Below, piece after piece: positions 53,742-63,750 of a DNA stretch of 64,000 bases (within the stretch, counting starts at the first letter, position 1; each line of letters opens with the position of its first letter). The stretch covers positions 124,001 to 188,000 of the forward strand of contig NZ_AUCB01000006.1 in assembly GCF_000429545.1 (NCBI RefSeq), in the 5' to 3' direction. A program made the position numbers and the translations under genes. Under the pieces are notes generated by a model, which had not been told where the DNA came from, did no database searches, and saw nothing but the letters and a program-made list of their open reading frames with translations. The stretch comes from Arenibacter certesii DSM 19833. Its GTDB lineage: Bacteria > Bacteroidota > Bacteroidia > Flavobacteriales > Flavobacteriaceae.

Positions 53742-56288
53742 TTATGCAGAATTCCTACTTGCATTAATATTTCCATATAGGGATCTTATTACAATTTTTT
53801 CATATAAGTCATTAAACTCTGTGTCCTTGCTCATTTTCTGAAGGGCATATTGTTGTATCACCAATAATGGCAATACAATATTCTCTCTAATCTTTACTGA
53901 TTCCCTGGAAATGGGCTCCTTTTCCATCAGAATTTTAGAGTCGGATATAAGCAAGAGCATTTCTTTGGAAAGCAAGTATTCCTCATAAAGGATAGTCCAA
54001 AACTCGCCGTATTCCTTATCATCCTTCATATAGCTAGTGAGCTCAAAATAGCATTTTGCCAGGGACATCATACTATTCATCATTAGGGCCTTGAATAAGG
54101 GAACGTCTTGAAACAATAGTTTTAAATCTTCCAATTTCCCTTGATCCTTAAGGGTTTTAATAGCTGTTCCAATACCAAAATAACCTGGTACATTTTGTTT
54201 TAGCTGACTCCAAGACCCTACAAATGAGATGGCTCTTAAATCTGAAAGTTCCAATTTCTTTTTATGTCCCCGTTTCCCTGGTCTACTTCCAATATTTGCT
54301 TTCTGGTAATACTTTAAGGTACTTTTATTCTCTAAATAAGGAATAAATTTATCATGATTCTTTAAGGCGTCATACTTTTCAAAACTAAGATCCGATAGTT
54401 GTTCCAACAGTTCCCTAGAATTCTTAGAGATAACATTCTCCTTGCCAAACAGGTTATTGGAAAGCCCAGCCGTCAGTAGTTGCTCAGAGTTATGTATAAA
54501 CTGCTCCTTGGTACCATACGTACTGGTTATGGTCTGTCCCTGTATCGTAAGTTGTATCTCATTATTGGCAATATCCTTGGTCTGTGCTGCGTAAAAACGA
54601 TGTGTTTTCCCCCCCCCCCTTGCTGGTGGTCCTCCCCTACCATCAAAAAATATGGCCTTAATGTTTCTTTCATCGCATATTGTAGACAATCTCTCCTTGG
54701 TCTTAAAGATCTCCCAATTTGCCTTTACATAGCCACCATCTTTGGTGCCATCAGAAAAGCCAAGCATTATGGTCTGTTTTAACTCCCTATTTTCCAAATG
54801 GGCCTTATATGCAGGAATATTGAATAATTCCTCCATGGTAGCACTAGAACTCTCCATTCCCTTCATGGTCTCAAAAAGCGGGATAATATCGAAGGTTAAT
54901 TTCTTTTCATCCCATCCGCACCATCTAAATAATCCAAATACAAAGAGAACAGAAAAGATATCTTCGGAATTACTAATTATATATCGGTTACAACCTTCTT
55001 CACCATTCTTTTCTTGGATAGCGCTTAATTGCAGTATGTTCTGAATGGTCTCCTGCACTATATCCAACTCAAAAGTTTGTTTTTGTAGGTTTATACCCTT
55101 ATTCAGAAGAACATCTATCAATTCCTCTTTACTCAGTTCTTCTAAACTGTCTTTAATATAATCATTAGCTTTTAAGATTTCCTCTACCACCTTATAGTGT
55201 ACGCTATGATCTTGTCTGATATCTAAAGTAGCGAAGTGAGTCTTAAAGATTTTAACCTTATCTATCATATGGTCTAGATCTTTTAGGTAGAGGCTATGGT
55301 ATTTTTCCACCAAAATGGATCTCACTTTTAATAAAGGGTCCAAAATTTCCTGATATCCCAAATAATTATCAGTATCAAACATGGTCTTGTATAACATCCC
55401 TCTTAAAAGACTAAGTTCGTCTTGAAGATCTCTGAAAGTAAGCTTTTGTTGTAGGGTTTTTAAATCGCCGTAATAGCATTTCATTAAGGTGATACGCAAT
55501 TCATCTGCTACATCTTTAGTAATACCAGAAGTCACAAATGGATTCCCATCCCTATCCCCTCCTGGCCAAAAGCCCAGCTTCATTATATTGTGGTTGTTAA
55601 ATTTCACATCCCCAATATTATCTTTTATATAAGCATAAAGGTCACCTATTGCCGCATAATATACATCCCTAAGGAAATAAATAATGTTTTTAGCCTCATC
55701 TAAAGGAGTAGGCTTTTTTGCATTAATTAAGGAGGTAAGACCAAGTTGCTGAAGTACAAGATCAATATCATTAACCTTGTTCTCTAAGATTAGACTCCTA
55801 AGGTTACTAATAATATCTAGGACTGCCGGAGTATAGAACTGTGTAGGGTGTGCAGTTAGCACGATCCGGGCACTAAAGGTGGATAATTTATCTGAAACCT
55901 TATCCCATTTTTTATTTTTATCAACCAACTGAAAATAATCCCGTATAGTAAGGGAATTACTATGCTTTTGTAGTTTAGGAAAGGCAGCATCTTCTACACT
56001 ATCGTACAATACTACTTGCCGTTCCACATACTGAATGATGCGAAACATAAAATCTATCCTATCTCTTTCTGAGTCGATTTTAGCATAGTCCCGAAAAAAT
56101 ATATCTAAAATTTCTTCTGGATTTTTTCCGGATTTTAATCCCTGATCTGCATGATTTAGCAATAAGGGAATCAGCATTCCCACATTTTCAATATTCTGAT
56201 AGGGTAAATTAAGAAACAGACTATTATAAATATTGAATTTGTTGTAAACCGATTTTTTAAACTCCTCTAATCTTTCCGATTGATGCAT
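53742..56288 (-). CDS. ppc: Phosphoenolpyruvate carboxylase
   Basis: This 848-residue enzyme carboxylates PEP to oxaloacetate, replenishing the TCA cycle. Conserved catalytic elements are ARIVLTAHPTQF (histidine near 156), FWPGGDRDGNPFV, FFDGRGGPPARGGGKTH (the mobile catalytic loop), GSRPGKRG and LMMNSMMSLAKCY. It is somewhat shorter than the roughly 880-residue proteobacterial forms but matches other Bacteroidota proteins as I remember them. The GGGK codons contain an uninterrupted run of eleven G bases (C on the plus strand, 54609-54619). It is monocistronic, with a terminator downstream. Confidence 0.93.
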   Translation of the reverse strand: MHQSERLEEFKKSVYNKFNIYNSLFLNLPYQNIENVGMLIPLLLNHADQGLKSGKNPEEILDIFFRDYAKIDSERDRIDFMFRIIQYVERQVVLYDSVEDAAFPKLQKHSNSLTIRDYFQLVDKNKKWDKVSDKLSTFSARIVLTAHPTQFYTPAVLDIISNLRSLILENKVNDIDLVLQQLGLTSLINAKKPTPLDEAKNIIYFLRDVYYAAIGDLYAYIKDNIGDVKFNNHNIMKLGFWPGGDRDGNPFVTSGITKDVADELRITLMKCYYGDLKTLQQKLTFRDLQDELSLLRGMLYKTMFDTDNYLGYQEILDPLLKVRSILVEKYHSLYLKDLDHMIDKVKIFKTHFATLDIRQDHSVHYKVVEEILKANDYIKDSLEELSKEELIDVLLNKGINLQKQTFELDIVQETIQNILQLSAIQEKNGEEGCNRYIISNSEDIFSVLFVFGLFRWCGWDEKKLTFDIIPLFETMKGMESSSATMEELFNIPAYKAHLENRELKQTIMLGFSDGTKDGGYVKANWEIFKTKERLSTICDERNIKAIFFDGRGGPPARGGGKTHRFYAAQTKDIANNEIQLTIQGQTITSTYGTKEQFIHNSEQLLTAGLSNNLFGKENVISKNSRELLEQLSDLSFEKYDALKNHDKFIPYLENKSTLKYYQKANIGSRPGKRGHKKKLELSDLRAISFVGSWSQLKQNVPGYFGIGTAIKTLKDQGKLEDLKLLFQDVPLFKALMMNSMMSLAKCYFELTSYMKDDKEYGEFWTILYEEYLLSKEMLLLISDSKILMEKEPISRESVKIRENIVLPLLVIQQYALQKMSKDTEFNDLYEKIVIRSLYGNINASRNSA

Positions 56289-56773
56289 ATATTTCTCTAG
56301 GTATTATATTTTTTAGCGGCACACATTAGTATAATTATGGCCAAAATTATTTTAAAGAATAAATATCGTAATATTTTTACATAATGTAGACAAATGTTAC
56401 CCAAACCACAAATTTAACAAGGGATACAATAAAAACTACTTCATTCACAACATTATTTTTAAAAAACCAAAGTCTCTTATTATATTCATACCGACAAAAT
56501 GTTTGATTAATTTTTTTTTAGTGTTTATAGTGTTCTCTTGAAATAGCCTGATTCCTGCGAATCAGGCTATTTTTGATGTGATTGTAATTCTAAAATCGAC
56601 CATTAGACAACCCTTCTACAAGGTTAAAATGTAAAGGTTTGCATAGGCTTTAAGCTAACTTCCATACAATTATCACTATCTTGATACATATTATAAAGTG
56701 AATTTACAATTCACTCCCGAAGCATTTTGAGTTTATAAAGATAAAACTGCATCAACTATCAGTGGCTTTATAA
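56289..56773. other. Intergenic stretch with an orphan terminator
   Basis: There is no gene in this region between the divergent ppc and AraC-type genes. It contains a strong plus-strand terminator (56542-56574) that has no plus-strand gene in front of it. The preceding 200 bases are very AT-rich. A short untranslated RNA is one explanation. Confidence 0.4.
56542..56574 (+). terminator. Orphan rho-independent terminator
   Basis: AATAGCCTGATT, a 6-base loop and AATCAGGCTATT, then TTT: a perfect stem with a short T run on the plus strand. No plus-strand gene ends upstream; ppc starts away from it on the other strand. Confidence 0.75.
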
Positions 56774-56821
56774 TTGATTAAAATACACAGGACTAATTAC
56801 AAAATTCCAAATCATTCTGAC

Positions 56822-57754
56822 GTGCTAAGCTTCTATAAATCACTTTTATTAATTACAGCTCTTCTTTTTGCTGAAGTAGTAGTCGCCAAGCAAACGCAAA
56901 AAAATTCTTTTGATACTTTTTTTGATATTCAAAACAGCTTACTATTGAATAGGGACCATCTGAAGAATGCTTTTCCCCTATCAAATGAGGGAGAAACACT
57001 TGTCTATGAGACCTCAGCCAGTACAAAAGGCAACTCCTATTTCCCTACAAAGAAAGAAGAAATTATAACGCTATTAAAATCCAGTGAAGACATTACGGAG
57101 GTAACCCGTGAGCATAAAATGTTAGAATTGGAAAATAAAGCACAAAATGAAAAAATAAATCTCATTGTTGTAGTATTAATTCTTCTTTTTCTCATTAGTT
57201 GCCTAGCAATATACTCCTATTTAAAGGTAAGGCAGAAAAACAATATACTAGTCAACCGCACAATAGAGTTAGCTGAAATTCAGTTAAAAATTCAAAAAGA
57301 ACTTGCAGGATTTTTAAAAACAGAGCGCAATGGCTCTGATACCAATTTAAATAAAATCCAAAACGCTATAGACAAAGATGTCAAGGAAATAATAATGTTC
57401 AAATTAAATAAATTAGAAAAAGGAATTTTTTTCTTAGACCCTAATTGCAATTTACATCTATTATCTGAGCAACTAAAAACCAATCCCAAATACCTATCAC
57501 AGGTAATCAATCAAGAGAAAAAAACAAACTTCAACAATTATATTAACGAGTTACGAATAAATTATTTGTTGCCAAAGCTTCTAACAGACCCAGATTACAG
57601 AAACAGTAAATTAAGTTATATAGCGGTATCCTTGGGTTATAATAATCTAAATACGTTTAATTCGGCATTTAAAAAAAGGATGGGCATTCTTCCTTCCAAA
57701 TTTATAAATGAGTTAAACCACTCTCGTCAATTAAATAATCAGAACTTAACTTAA
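56822..57754 (+). CDS. AraC-family regulator with membrane anchor
   Basis: No ATG lies near the 5' end. A GTG at 56822 gives MLSFYKSLLLITALLFAEVVVA, a good signal or anchor helix, so I prefer it over the TTG at 56774. The protein would be 310 residues. A second membrane helix lies in LIVVVLILLFLISCLAIYSYL, followed by a coiled coil. The C-terminal AraC DNA-binding domain has two HTHs (HLLSEQLKTNPKYLSQVINQ; YIAVSLGYNNLNTFNSAFKKR). Such membrane-anchored regulators sense envelope or periplasmic cues. The divergent or nearby SusCD pair is a possible target. Confidence 0.8.
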   Translation: MLSFYKSLLLITALLFAEVVVAKQTQKNSFDTFFDIQNSLLLNRDHLKNAFPLSNEGETLVYETSASTKGNSYFPTKKEEIITLLKSSEDITEVTREHKMLELENKAQNEKINLIVVVLILLFLISCLAIYSYLKVRQKNNILVNRTIELAEIQLKIQKELAGFLKTERNGSDTNLNKIQNAIDKDVKEIIMFKLNKLEKGIFFLDPNCNLHLLSEQLKTNPKYLSQVINQEKKTNFNNYINELRINYLLPKLLTDPDYRNSKLSYIAVSLGYNNLNTFNSAFKKRMGILPSKFINELNHSRQLNNQNLT

Positions 57755-57757
57755 ATA

Positions 57758-57792
57758 GAAAGGCAATATCCCTTTCGCGGATACTGCCTTTC
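57758..57792. terminator. Hairpin between convergent AraC-type and susD genes
   Basis: GAAAGGCAATATCC and GGATACTGCCTTTC form a stem with one mismatch. T tracts are weak on both sides, so termination may be modest. It lies just 3 bases after the AraC-type stop codon. Confidence 0.6.
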
Positions 57793-57863
57793 AATCAACT
57801 AACTAATAATTAACCAAACTATTTCCATTATGCTCCTAAATAATTATAGAATTATTCTATTCA

Positions 57864-59405
57864 CTAGTTATATCCTGGGTTTTGTGGTGTTAAATTGGGG
57901 TTGTTAATAATTTCCTGCTCTGGAAGTGGAAATAACAAATGCTTTTCCTGAAGCGCTTGTTTGGAGCTTAGGTTAACATGTCCCACAAAATCATCAAACC
58001 CTCCAGTGGTACTATTCAGCACTTTTCTGAGTCGGACCATATCGAACCATGTAATTTGCTCATAGCTTAGTTCATGCCATCTTTCTTTCCAAATAGCTTC
58101 TCGCAATGATTGTTGGGTAAATGCCCCCAATGCAGGAGTTGTTAATTGTGCCCTATCTCTTATCCTGATCAACGCATCAACAGTTGCTTGGTTAGGACCA
58201 TTTGCCTCGTTGGACGCCTCTGCATAGATCAACAATACCTCGGCAAAACGGATAATAGGCACATTTAAATTATCCTTAGCTGTTCCAGGAACCCCCAATG
58301 TACCGTTGGCAGCAACATTGAAATGTTTAAAAATATAAGGAGCACCCAAATCAAAAAGTTCTCCGCTACCATTGGTGTAGTAAGTGCTATAGAACCAACC
58401 TTCGCGATCTACCGCCCTAAGATCACCAGCTTCATAGGAGTTATAGAATCCAATTTCGGGCACTGTACTTCCTGTTCCTGAAGGACCACGATAAGAAACC
58501 GGTTGAAAATTAGGAAACATATTGCCCATCGGATTACCGGACACCTCATCGTTATATTGAAGACTAAAAATATGTTCCACCATATTTCCAAGACTTTCGT
58601 CATGCACTTTTGCATAAGTATCAAAAAGATCAATAGGTCCCGCATTATCTATCACCTCCTTGGCCTTGCTTGCAGCATCGGCATACTTTGCAGTTTCATT
58701 TAAAGGATTTCCGGCCATGGTAAGGTAAACCTTTGCCAGGAGGGATTTAACTGCTGCCTGTGAAACTCTTCCGGATTCATCTGTCCATGGCAAACCTGCA
58801 CTCTCTGCTTCTAGCAAATCGGCTACAATTTGATCATATACTGCTTTCTGAGGGCTGCGGCTAGGATTAAAATCCTCTGAAGAAGCACTTTGTGGCATGG
58901 TAATTAAAGGAACATCACCCCATAGTCTAACTGCATAAAAATACGCCCAAGCTCTAAAAAACCGCGCTTCACCCAAAACCTTGTTTTTTTGTGCTTCCTC
59001 CATTTCTATTCCAGGGACGTTTTCTAGCACTAGGTTAGCATTGGCTATCACCTTATATGTACCACGCCACCAGTTTCTAATATGTAGCGTATTGGCATCG
59101 TAGGATAAGGAATATAAATTGTTTAAATCCGAATTCTGTGCCGTTTGGGTAGTAGAAGTTCCAGTAACTGCTTCCAACAACTGCCAATTGGACGAAAAAA
59201 TACCTGCGCCGTCCCCTACAAACCTTGCATCTGCATATACTGCCGCAATTGCAGATTCTGCATGTTTTGAAGTAGTATAAAAACTGTCCGGCGTTAGGTT
59301 TGATGGATCAGATTCATCCAAAAAGTCGGAACATCCCATCGTTACAAGCAACATTAGTGAACAGAGGTAAAACTTTCCAATGTGTTTTGTTATATCAAAT
59401 TTCAT
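57864..59405 (-). CDS. SusD/RagB-family nutrient-binding lipoprotein
   Basis: This 513-residue lipoprotein has its lipobox at LMLLVTMGCSDFLDE (cysteine near 25), followed by the SusD opening SNLTPDSFYTTSKHAESAIA. TPR-like helices include LVLENVPGIEMEEAQKNKVL and GEARFFRAWAYFYAVRLWGDVPL. The C-terminus has FAEVLLIYAEASNEANG and KERWHELSYEQITWFDMVRL. It caps the SusC barrel at the cell surface and binds the glycan or other ligand. It lies 25 bases downstream of susC in the same operon. The ligand is unknown, since no hydrolase gene adjoins. Confidence 0.95.
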   Translation of the reverse strand: MKFDITKHIGKFYLCSLMLLVTMGCSDFLDESDPSNLTPDSFYTTSKHAESAIAAVYADARFVGDGAGIFSSNWQLLEAVTGTSTTQTAQNSDLNNLYSLSYDANTLHIRNWWRGTYKVIANANLVLENVPGIEMEEAQKNKVLGEARFFRAWAYFYAVRLWGDVPLITMPQSASSEDFNPSRSPQKAVYDQIVADLLEAESAGLPWTDESGRVSQAAVKSLLAKVYLTMAGNPLNETAKYADAASKAKEVIDNAGPIDLFDTYAKVHDESLGNMVEHIFSLQYNDEVSGNPMGNMFPNFQPVSYRGPSGTGSTVPEIGFYNSYEAGDLRAVDREGWFYSTYYTNGSGELFDLGAPYIFKHFNVAANGTLGVPGTAKDNLNVPIIRFAEVLLIYAEASNEANGPNQATVDALIRIRDRAQLTTPALGAFTQQSLREAIWKERWHELSYEQITWFDMVRLRKVLNSTTGGFDDFVGHVNLSSKQALQEKHLLFPLPEQEIINNPNLTPQNPGYN

Positions 59406-59430
59406 AATTTCTTATTTTAGATTCTATTAA

Positions 59431-62400
59431 TTACAGTCCGACTTGTAAACCAATTACGAATGTTGTTGATTTAGGATACTCGTGCCACTTCATTCCTTGT
59501 GAGAAGACATTATTACCCTCACCACCACGAATAGGGGTTACCTCGGGATCACCAAGTAGTTCATCGTTTACCAATAAAAAGAAGTTTTGAGCAGAAGCAT
59601 AGAGTCTCAATCTGTTTAAATATAAACGATCTACAAGATCTTGACTAAAAGTATAACCTAACATAACGTTCTTACCACGCACAAAGGATCCATCTTTCAC
59701 CCAATGGGAATCTACATTGGTAACATAACCTGCCCGGGTATCCCTAACTTGGGCAATCATGGTATCCTGATTATCTGGAGTCCAAGCATTCAACACCGTA
59801 GTATAACTATTGGCAAGTGCCTGTCTATCTTCACTGGAGTGCAAGTTCATATCCATTACATCGTTACCCCACGAATATTGGAGTTCCAAGGTGAAGTCTA
59901 TATTCTTATAGTTAACATAATTAGTAAAAGTACCCCACGCAGTTGGGTAACCATTTCCTATAATGGATCTATCCTCATCATTGATTATATAATCTCCATT
60001 AAAATCCTTGTACTTTATATCCCCGGGCAAAATGGTAAGTCCATTTCTATAACTCACAAATTTAGCCGCTTCAGCAGCTTCATCTGTGCCCCATGTGCCC
60101 AACCGGGTAAGTCCCCAAAAGGCGCCAACGGGTTCACCTATCCTAATTATACTAGTTTCGTTGGTTATTCCAGGGCCACCAACACCAAATATATCGGATG
60201 GGGTAGCCAAAGAAAGTACTTTGTTTCTATTCATCGATATGTTGAATGAGGTATTCCAGGTTAAATCTTCTGTTACTATGTTCTTCGTAGAAAGCCCAAG
60301 CTCTAGACCCTTGTTTTCCATGGAGCCCACATTTCTTCTTATAGTAGCATACCCACTTGATTGTGGCACAGGCGCATCTAAGAGCATATCTGTTGTTTTC
60401 CTGTAGTAATAATCAGCTTCCAAGCTAATTCTATTCTCCAATAGCCCTAACTCTAGACCAACATCATACTGAGCCGTTTTTTCCCATTTCAAATCCGGAT
60501 TTGCCAAACGGTTTAATCCCGTACCTCCCACGCGGTTTTCGTTCCATATGGCAGCATAATTAGAACTTAATAAGGATAGGGAAGAGTAAGGCGGGATTTC
60601 GGAGTTCCCAGTTACCCCGTAACTTGTTCTAAGCTTTAGGTTAGAAATAGAAGCGTTGTCTTTTAGAAAATCCTCATCAGAGATTCTCCATGCAACAGCC
60701 GCTGATGGAAAAAAGGAAAACTTATTGTTGTCACCAAATTTAGACGAACCATCGGCTCTACCCGTAACTGTAAATAGATACTTACCCATTAAGTTATAGT
60801 TGATTCTTCCAAAATAGGAGTTCAATGCCTCCCTATCCGCAAAAGATTGTACCGCTATATTATCTGATCCCGCCCCCAGGTTGTTGAATTTAAAAAAATC
60901 TGTAGGGAAATTTCTGGAATCTGCATTCACAAAAAATTGATTGGACTGTTGCCATGATAATCCCAATAGGGCTGTCAGCGAATTGTTATCATCAATTTTC
61001 TTGTTATAGGTAAGGTAGTTTTCAATTGACCAGAATGTCTGCTTTTCATTACTTGATTGTGCTCTAGCAACCGCATTATTATCTAGCACACTATTTCTAA
61101 ATTCATTGTTTTCCTGAGTAAGTATATTTGCCCCTATTACTGTTCTCATTTCCAATTCCTTGGTAAAATTAAGATTGGTATAAAAACTACCTGCAGTGGT
61201 TTGGGTATTTAAGATATACTCATTATTCATAAGCCAGTTAACCGAATTTCGGGTACCTTCCGCAAAGGGATAGTCCCTATTATTAGCATATAGCCCTTCC
61301 AATGGTCCTCCTGTATGCTTAACGGGGTAAAAAGGATAATCCTCAACCATTCTACGTGGCACTTGGTCATTGGTGTCCGCCAAGTTCTCTGTCTGATAAT
61401 TATAACTAAGGGAACCTCCTATTTTCAACCAGGTTTTTATCTGATCATCAATGGAAAATCTTCCTGAATACCGCTTTAGGTAGGTATTTTTAAAAAGACC
61501 TTGGTCATCCCTAATGCCGAGTGATATGGCATATGTTGTTCTTTCATTACCACCAGAGAACCCCAATTGATGATTTTGTGATAATTTATGTTGCACCACT
61601 TCTTTGGACCAATCAGTGTCATAGATTGCCTTTCCATCACTATCAAACAGATAAGCCACATTAGGATTTGCTCTTTTAAGCCTAGGCTCATATTGAGCAT
61701 ATTCCCCAGCAGCCCATCCTTCTGGGTCAAATTTTTGAGTGTTTTCCCATGATAGTTGCTCTATCATGGCGTATTGTTCAGAATTTAAAGCTTTAGCCCT
61801 GTTAGGTCCAAATTGTTTTACGTTATAGTCCACATCGTAAGTAATTCTTCCTTGACCAGCGCGACCTCTTTTTGTAGTTACCAAAATTACGCCGTTGGCA
61901 CCTCTAGCACCGTAAATAGCTGTTGAAGACGCGTCTTTTAAAACTTCGATAGAGACCACGTCATTCGGATTTAAATAATCTATAGCTGAGCTGAAGTTAG
62001 CTTGATTACCTTGTGGTAATTGCACCCCATCTACAACGTATAATGGGTTATTGGAAGAGTTAATGGAACTAAATCCCCTTACGCGGATGTTAGATTTTCC
62101 CCCAGGACGACCGGAGTTGGTATTTACCTGTACTCCAGCAATCTTACCGGATAATGCCTCATTTAGGGAAGTGGCTGGCCGCTCTTGAAGCTGTTCTGCC
62201 CCAACTTGACCAACCGCACCAGTAAGATCAGATTTCCTTTGGCTACCATATCCAATCAGTACCACTTCATCCAATTCCCTAGCATCTTCTTCCATTATTG
62301 CGTCTACTGTGGATCTACCATTTACTGGAATCTCCAAAGTACTATACCCTATATAACTAAAAACTAGAACGGCATTGCTGTCCACATTTTCTAAGCTATA

Positions 62401-62574
62401 ATCACCGTTAAAATCGGTTTGGGTCCCATTAGTAGTTCCCTTTACCAATACATTGGCCCCCGGTAAGGCTCCAGATTGATCCGAAACGCTTCCAGTTACC
62501 GTCTGCGCCCTTGCCATCCCGAAACATAAAAATGCTACCACAAGCAAAAGGCATTTACATAGTTTAATTTTCAT
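59431..62574 (-). CDS. SusC/RagA-family TonB-linked outer-membrane transporter
   Basis: The protein is 1047 residues from ATG 62574, chosen because it directly starts the signal peptide MKIKLCKCLLLVVAFLCFG ending GMARAQ; an earlier ATG (62652) adds 26 residues before it. The domains are a carboxypeptidase-like N-terminal fold (VTGSVSDQSGALPGANVLVK), a TonB box and plug (DEVVLIGYGSQRKSDLTGAV, IRVRGFSSINSSNNPLYVVDG), then a 22-strand barrel ending in STTFVIGLQVGL. It takes up large ligands with SusD, powered by TonB. Confidence 0.95.
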   Translation of the reverse strand: MKIKLCKCLLLVVAFLCFGMARAQTVTGSVSDQSGALPGANVLVKGTTNGTQTDFNGDYSLENVDSNAVLVFSYIGYSTLEIPVNGRSTVDAIMEEDARELDEVVLIGYGSQRKSDLTGAVGQVGAEQLQERPATSLNEALSGKIAGVQVNTNSGRPGGKSNIRVRGFSSINSSNNPLYVVDGVQLPQGNQANFSSAIDYLNPNDVVSIEVLKDASSTAIYGARGANGVILVTTKRGRAGQGRITYDVDYNVKQFGPNRAKALNSEQYAMIEQLSWENTQKFDPEGWAAGEYAQYEPRLKRANPNVAYLFDSDGKAIYDTDWSKEVVQHKLSQNHQLGFSGGNERTTYAISLGIRDDQGLFKNTYLKRYSGRFSIDDQIKTWLKIGGSLSYNYQTENLADTNDQVPRRMVEDYPFYPVKHTGGPLEGLYANNRDYPFAEGTRNSVNWLMNNEYILNTQTTAGSFYTNLNFTKELEMRTVIGANILTQENNEFRNSVLDNNAVARAQSSNEKQTFWSIENYLTYNKKIDDNNSLTALLGLSWQQSNQFFVNADSRNFPTDFFKFNNLGAGSDNIAVQSFADREALNSYFGRINYNLMGKYLFTVTGRADGSSKFGDNNKFSFFPSAAVAWRISDEDFLKDNASISNLKLRTSYGVTGNSEIPPYSSLSLLSSNYAAIWNENRVGGTGLNRLANPDLKWEKTAQYDVGLELGLLENRISLEADYYYRKTTDMLLDAPVPQSSGYATIRRNVGSMENKGLELGLSTKNIVTEDLTWNTSFNISMNRNKVLSLATPSDIFGVGGPGITNETSIIRIGEPVGAFWGLTRLGTWGTDEAAEAAKFVSYRNGLTILPGDIKYKDFNGDYIINDEDRSIIGNGYPTAWGTFTNYVNYKNIDFTLELQYSWGNDVMDMNLHSSEDRQALANSYTTVLNAWTPDNQDTMIAQVRDTRAGYVTNVDSHWVKDGSFVRGKNVMLGYTFSQDLVDRLYLNRLRLYASAQNFFLLVNDELLGDPEVTPIRGGEGNNVFSQGMKWHEYPKSTTFVIGLQVGL

Positions 62575-62652
62575 AAATAGTTGTTTTAGTTGATTAACGA
62601 TTGCAGAGAAGAAAAGTCTTAGGTACGTTAAGCTTAAAAATCCTATGCACAA

Positions 62653-62954
62653 AGTAGTCTTAAATGTATTCCTTAGATTATAAAAACCATTGGTTTACAA
62701 AGAAAAGCACCCTAAAATTCATGAATTTTAGGGTTGTTCGTAAGCCATTCAATCTTTAAGGCGCTAACGTTGGATAAAATAAAAAATCACATACATAGTA
62801 AACTTCATCAACCTTTTATTCCTATATTATTTTGTTTTTTAACCTATTCTAAACATCGATTGTGAAATAATATAGCGTGATAGACTCATTGAATTCGGGT
62901 TGGAAAGGCTATGGTTTTAAAGGTATCTTGGAGTATTGGACACTGAATGGTTCC
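62653..62954. other. Intergenic stretch with a 24-base perfect palindrome
   Basis: No gene. CCCTAAAATTCATGAATTTTAGGG (62710-62733) is a perfect palindrome; on the minus strand it is followed by GCTTTTCTTT, so it may end transcription of the amidotransferase operon. It also lies about 136 bases upstream of the susC start, where a regulator could bind. Nothing else was recognised. Confidence 0.5.
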
Positions 62955-63749
62955 CTAAGCGGATAATTGCTTTAACCAAGCCATAATTTCTTGGGTATGG
63001 AGTTGGTAATCGCTAATTTCAAATGGTATTCCATTTTGTTCCCTCAACAACAAACAAAATTCCTGAACATCTTCTAAGGAATCAAAAACCTTACTTCCAA
63101 CTAATTTTTGGGATAAAAAAGAAGCTATCAGTGCCATTTCGGAAGTGTTAAATTCGGGATGGTATTGCACTCCGAAAAATGATCCTTTTTTAAAATCGAA
63201 TGTCATGGCCTGTACTTTTGAATGGGAATTACTAGCCAAAACAAGGGCGTTATGAGGTACTTCATCTACTTCATCATAATGGACACATAGGGCGGAGTAT
63301 GGCGCTATTCGATGGGATAAAAATGGGCTTATCTTTCCTAATGGGGTAACTTCTATTGGCTTAGAGACTCCAAACTCCAATCCATTCTTGCTCCGTACCA
63401 CCTTACCACCCGCAACCACCGTGGCTATCTGCATACCCCAGCAGCTACCATAAAATGGAATGCCACTTTTAAAAACATCATCGGCAAAATTCAATTGCCG
63501 TTGAACATCAGGTATATTGTCAAGGACACTAAGAGAACTACCCGTCCACAATACACCATCATATTGTTCCAATTTTGAAGTCGTTGGCAAATCAATTGCC
63601 ACATCCGCAGGAAAGGCAAAATCTGTCTGTGCCTTAGGGACCAAACCCCTCAGCATTTCTTGGAACTTTAAATGATATGGCATAATTCCATAGGCTTCCC
63701 TTTGCGAGCGTGTGTTTTCGTTATTACCTTCTACTATGAGGAGTCTCAC
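62955..63749 (-). CDS. Class I glutamine amidotransferase-like protein
   Basis: This 264-residue protein has the GMP-synthase-type amidotransferase fold. The nucleophile elbow is YGSCWGMQIA (cysteine near 98), and the histidine-glutamate pair is in GVQYHPEF. WTGSSLSVLD is near the substrate pocket. Stand-alone members act on unknown amides, or as gamma-glutamyl hydrolase-like enzymes. It begins one base after the end of the alcohol dehydrogenase gene, so both are in one operon. Confidence 0.85.
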   Translation of the reverse strand: MRLLIVEGNNENTRSQREAYGIMPYHLKFQEMLRGLVPKAQTDFAFPADVAIDLPTTSKLEQYDGVLWTGSSLSVLDNIPDVQRQLNFADDVFKSGIPFYGSCWGMQIATVVAGGKVVRSKNGLEFGVSKPIEVTPLGKISPFLSHRIAPYSALCVHYDEVDEVPHNALVLASNSHSKVQAMTFDFKKGSFFGVQYHPEFNTSEMALIASFLSQKLVGSKVFDSLEDVQEFCLLLREQNGIPFEISDYQLHTQEIMAWLKQLSA

Positions 63750-63750
63750 T

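Noticed and set aside
57864-62574. Calling the SusC/SusD pair a polysaccharide utilisation locus
   Set aside because: No glycan-degrading enzyme gene is adjacent; only the transporter pair can be supported.
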